This document shows positions 32,929-33,949 of a stretch of 33,949 nt of DNA, piece after piece. This DNA is from CAVALG01 sp963656085 (GTDB lineage: Bacteria; Bacillota; Clostridia; Oscillospirales; Acutalibacteraceae): NCBI GenBank assembly GCA_963656085.1, contig CAVKHV010000011.1, forward strand, positions 1-33,949. The letters run 5' to 3'. Position 1 is the first letter of the stretch. Each line of letters begins with the position of its first letter. Both the position numbers and the translations under genes were made by a program. The notes under the pieces are model-generated. The model worked only from the letters and a program-made list of their open reading frames with translations, did no database searches and was not told the DNA's origin.

Positions 32929-33705
32929 ATGCTAAACCAATTTTCAAGAACCGAACTTATTTTCGGTAAAGAAGCAATGGAAAAACTCTCCGTCGCGCGT
33001 GTAGCGGTTTTCGGAATAGGCGGCGTTGGCGGCTACGCAGCCGAAGCGTTAATACGCAGCGGACTCGGCACGATTGACCTGATTGACGACGACCGTGTGT
33101 GCCTTACAAATATCAACCGCCAAATATACGCGACGCGCAAAACCGTAGGTAAATATAAAGTTGATGTCGCCGCCGAAAGAATAGCCGAAATAAATCCCGA
33201 CGCCGCAGTGAACACACACCGCCTGTTTTATTCACCGCAGACGGCCGAGGAAATTGACCTGTCTGTTTATGATTATGTGATCGACGCTATCGACGCCGTA
33301 ACGGGTAAAATCGCACTTGTCGAAAACGCAGCTCAGGCGAATACCCCCATTATATCTTCAATGGGCGCCGGCAATAAACTCGACCCCACCGCGTTTGAGG
33401 TAGCTGACATTTATAAAACTTCGGTTTGTCCCCTTGCAAAGGTAATGCGCCGCGAACTTAAAAAACGCCGCATAAAACACCTTAAAGTAGTTTATTCAAA
33501 AGAATTGCCCGTTACGCCGATTGACGATATGTCGATAAGCTGCAAAAACCACTGCATCTGCCCGCCCGGCACCGCGCGCAAATGCACTGCAAGGCGGCAG
33601 GTACCGGGCAGCAATGCCTTTGTTCCGCCCGTTGTGGGACTTATAATAGCAGGTGAGGTTATAAAGGATATAACCGGCATACGGGGCAACGGCATCGGAG
33701 TTTGA
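32929..33705 (+). CDS. tcdA: tRNA threonylcarbamoyladenosine dehydratase-like E1 protein
   Basis: An E1/MoeB-ThiF-like ATP-dependent enzyme of the TcdA (CsdL/YgdL) family, which cyclises t6A37 in tRNA. The nucleotide loop GIGGVGG is at 29-35, with LIDDDRVCLTNINRQ following, and VIDAIDAVTGK further on. It has 258 residues. A Cys-rich stretch near residues 204-218 (CX3CXCX7C) may bind metal. The ATG at 32929 has GTGGGA upstream. A role in t6A cyclisation is expected from the family, but related E1-like enzymes have other substrates. Confidence 0.9.
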   Translation: MLNQFSRTELIFGKEAMEKLSVARVAVFGIGGVGGYAAEALIRSGLGTIDLIDDDRVCLTNINRQIYATRKTVGKYKVDVAAERIAEINPDAAVNTHRLFYSPQTAEEIDLSVYDYVIDAIDAVTGKIALVENAAQANTPIISSMGAGNKLDPTAFEVADIYKTSVCPLAKVMRRELKKRRIKHLKVVYSKELPVTPIDDMSISCKNHCICPPGTARKCTARRQVPGSNAFVPPVVGLIIAGEVIKDITGIRGNGIGV

Positions 33706-33713
33706 ATTTTAAT

Positions 33714-33744
33714 AAATATCCATCCGCAAAACGGGTGGATATTT
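33714..33744 (+). terminator. Terminator of tcdA
   Basis: A 13-bp stem with one G-T pair (33714-33726 with 33732-33744) and a 5-base loop begins 9 bases after the tcdA stop. The following sequence is only moderately T-rich. Confidence 0.75.
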
Positions 33745-33813
33745 GTTGTAATACAGCTGTATAGCTTATCGGACTTTGGTGCTATGTTTAAGGCAGGCGC
33801 GCGGAAATGATTC

Positions 33814-33855
33814 TAGATGTTAGACTGTAGACATTAGACGTTAGATGTTAGACGA
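33814..33855. repeat. Heptanucleotide tandem repeat, about six units
   Basis: Six 7-base units, each starting TAGA: TAGATGT, TAGACTG, TAGACAT, TAGACGT, TAGATGT, TAGACGA. No gene is seen in the surrounding 33745-33949; a 12-base palindrome (33751-33762) is the only other structure to its left. Confidence 0.8.
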
Positions 33856-33901
33856 GGGTGACGGTAGTTTGAGTGCTGACGGTACCCACAATCTCTTGTC
33901 G

Positions 33902-33949
33902 CCCTCTGACGAGGGAGATGTCAAAACGAAGTTTTGACAGAGGGAGAGA
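33902..33949. repeat. Nested palindromic intergenic repeat, cut by window edge
   Basis: A hairpin with 9-bp arms (33919-33927 and 33931-33939, loop GAA) lies inside an outer pairing of CCCTCTG (33902-33908) with CAGAGGG (33938-33944). A competing small hairpin is CCCTC-TGAC-GAGGG (33902-33915). It looks like a dispersed REP- or MITE-type element and may be why an assembly contig would end here (inference). Confidence 0.65.

Noticed and set aside
33814..33855. Heptad repeats as a CRISPR array
   Set aside because: Units are 7 bases with no spacers and there are no cas genes.

Overview
The window looks like a draft or metagenome-assembled chromosome segment from an anaerobic, monoderm Clostridia. 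An Oscillospirales/Ruminococcaceae-like source is my inference. The signs are a division and cell wall (dcw) cluster in Firmicutes order, a MurE with the meso-diaminopimelate motif, a SpoVD-type PBP with PASTA domains, a 55-residue 2[4Fe-4S] ferredoxin, a sortase-type anchored surface protein and a lipoprotein. Gene content is mostly housekeeping. No tRNA, rRNA, CRISPR array, transposase or prophage gene was seen.

Layout: (1) 1-3900, minus strand: an operon of response regulator, sensor kinase and membrane-anchored HtrA protease, closed by a hairpin terminator. (2) 3901-5945, plus strand and divergent from the regulator: a beta-helix surface lipoprotein. (3) 5966-18594, minus strand: the dcw cluster mraZ-rsmH-ftsL-spoVD-murE-mraY-ftsW-murG-murA-divIB-ftsZ, with a consensus promoter and MraZ-type repeats upstream of mraZ and a separate promoter for ftsZ. 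murF, murD and ftsA are not in the cluster. (4) 18625-20968, minus: a SASA-type esterase followed by asnS. (5) 21051-22811, plus: an Lrp/AsnC regulator overlapping a PLP aminotransferase. (6) 22826-24809, minus: a second beta-helix surface protein with a SPKTG sortase signal and a 9-N assembly gap inside a tandem repeat. It lies between two nearly identical hairpins. (7) 24884-27535, minus: glyA, an orphan PTS-type IIC membrane protein and a ferredoxin. (8) 27561-31688, minus: mnmE-mnmG-yebC. (9) 31727-33744: cysK and tcdA, divergent, with near-consensus promoters and an operator-like palindrome at cysK. (10) 33745-33949: no gene; a heptanucleotide tandem repeat and a nested palindromic repeat cut by the window edge.

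The most interesting result is a candidate small regulon. The two beta-helix surface protein genes are about 20 kb apart and on opposite strands, yet both carry TTCAAT-N5-TTCAAT-N10-TATAAT just upstream. Direct repeats with 11-bp periodicity that replace the -35 element, about 10 nt before the -10, are the usual arrangement for activators of the OmpR/PhoB family. A regulator of exactly that family is divergent from one of the two genes and is cotranscribed with a sensor kinase and an HtrA protease. I infer a cell-surface sensing system that controls two adhesin or carbohydrate-binding-like beta-helix proteins, one lipid-anchored and one sortase-anchored, both with proline/glycine/aspartate-rich linkers.
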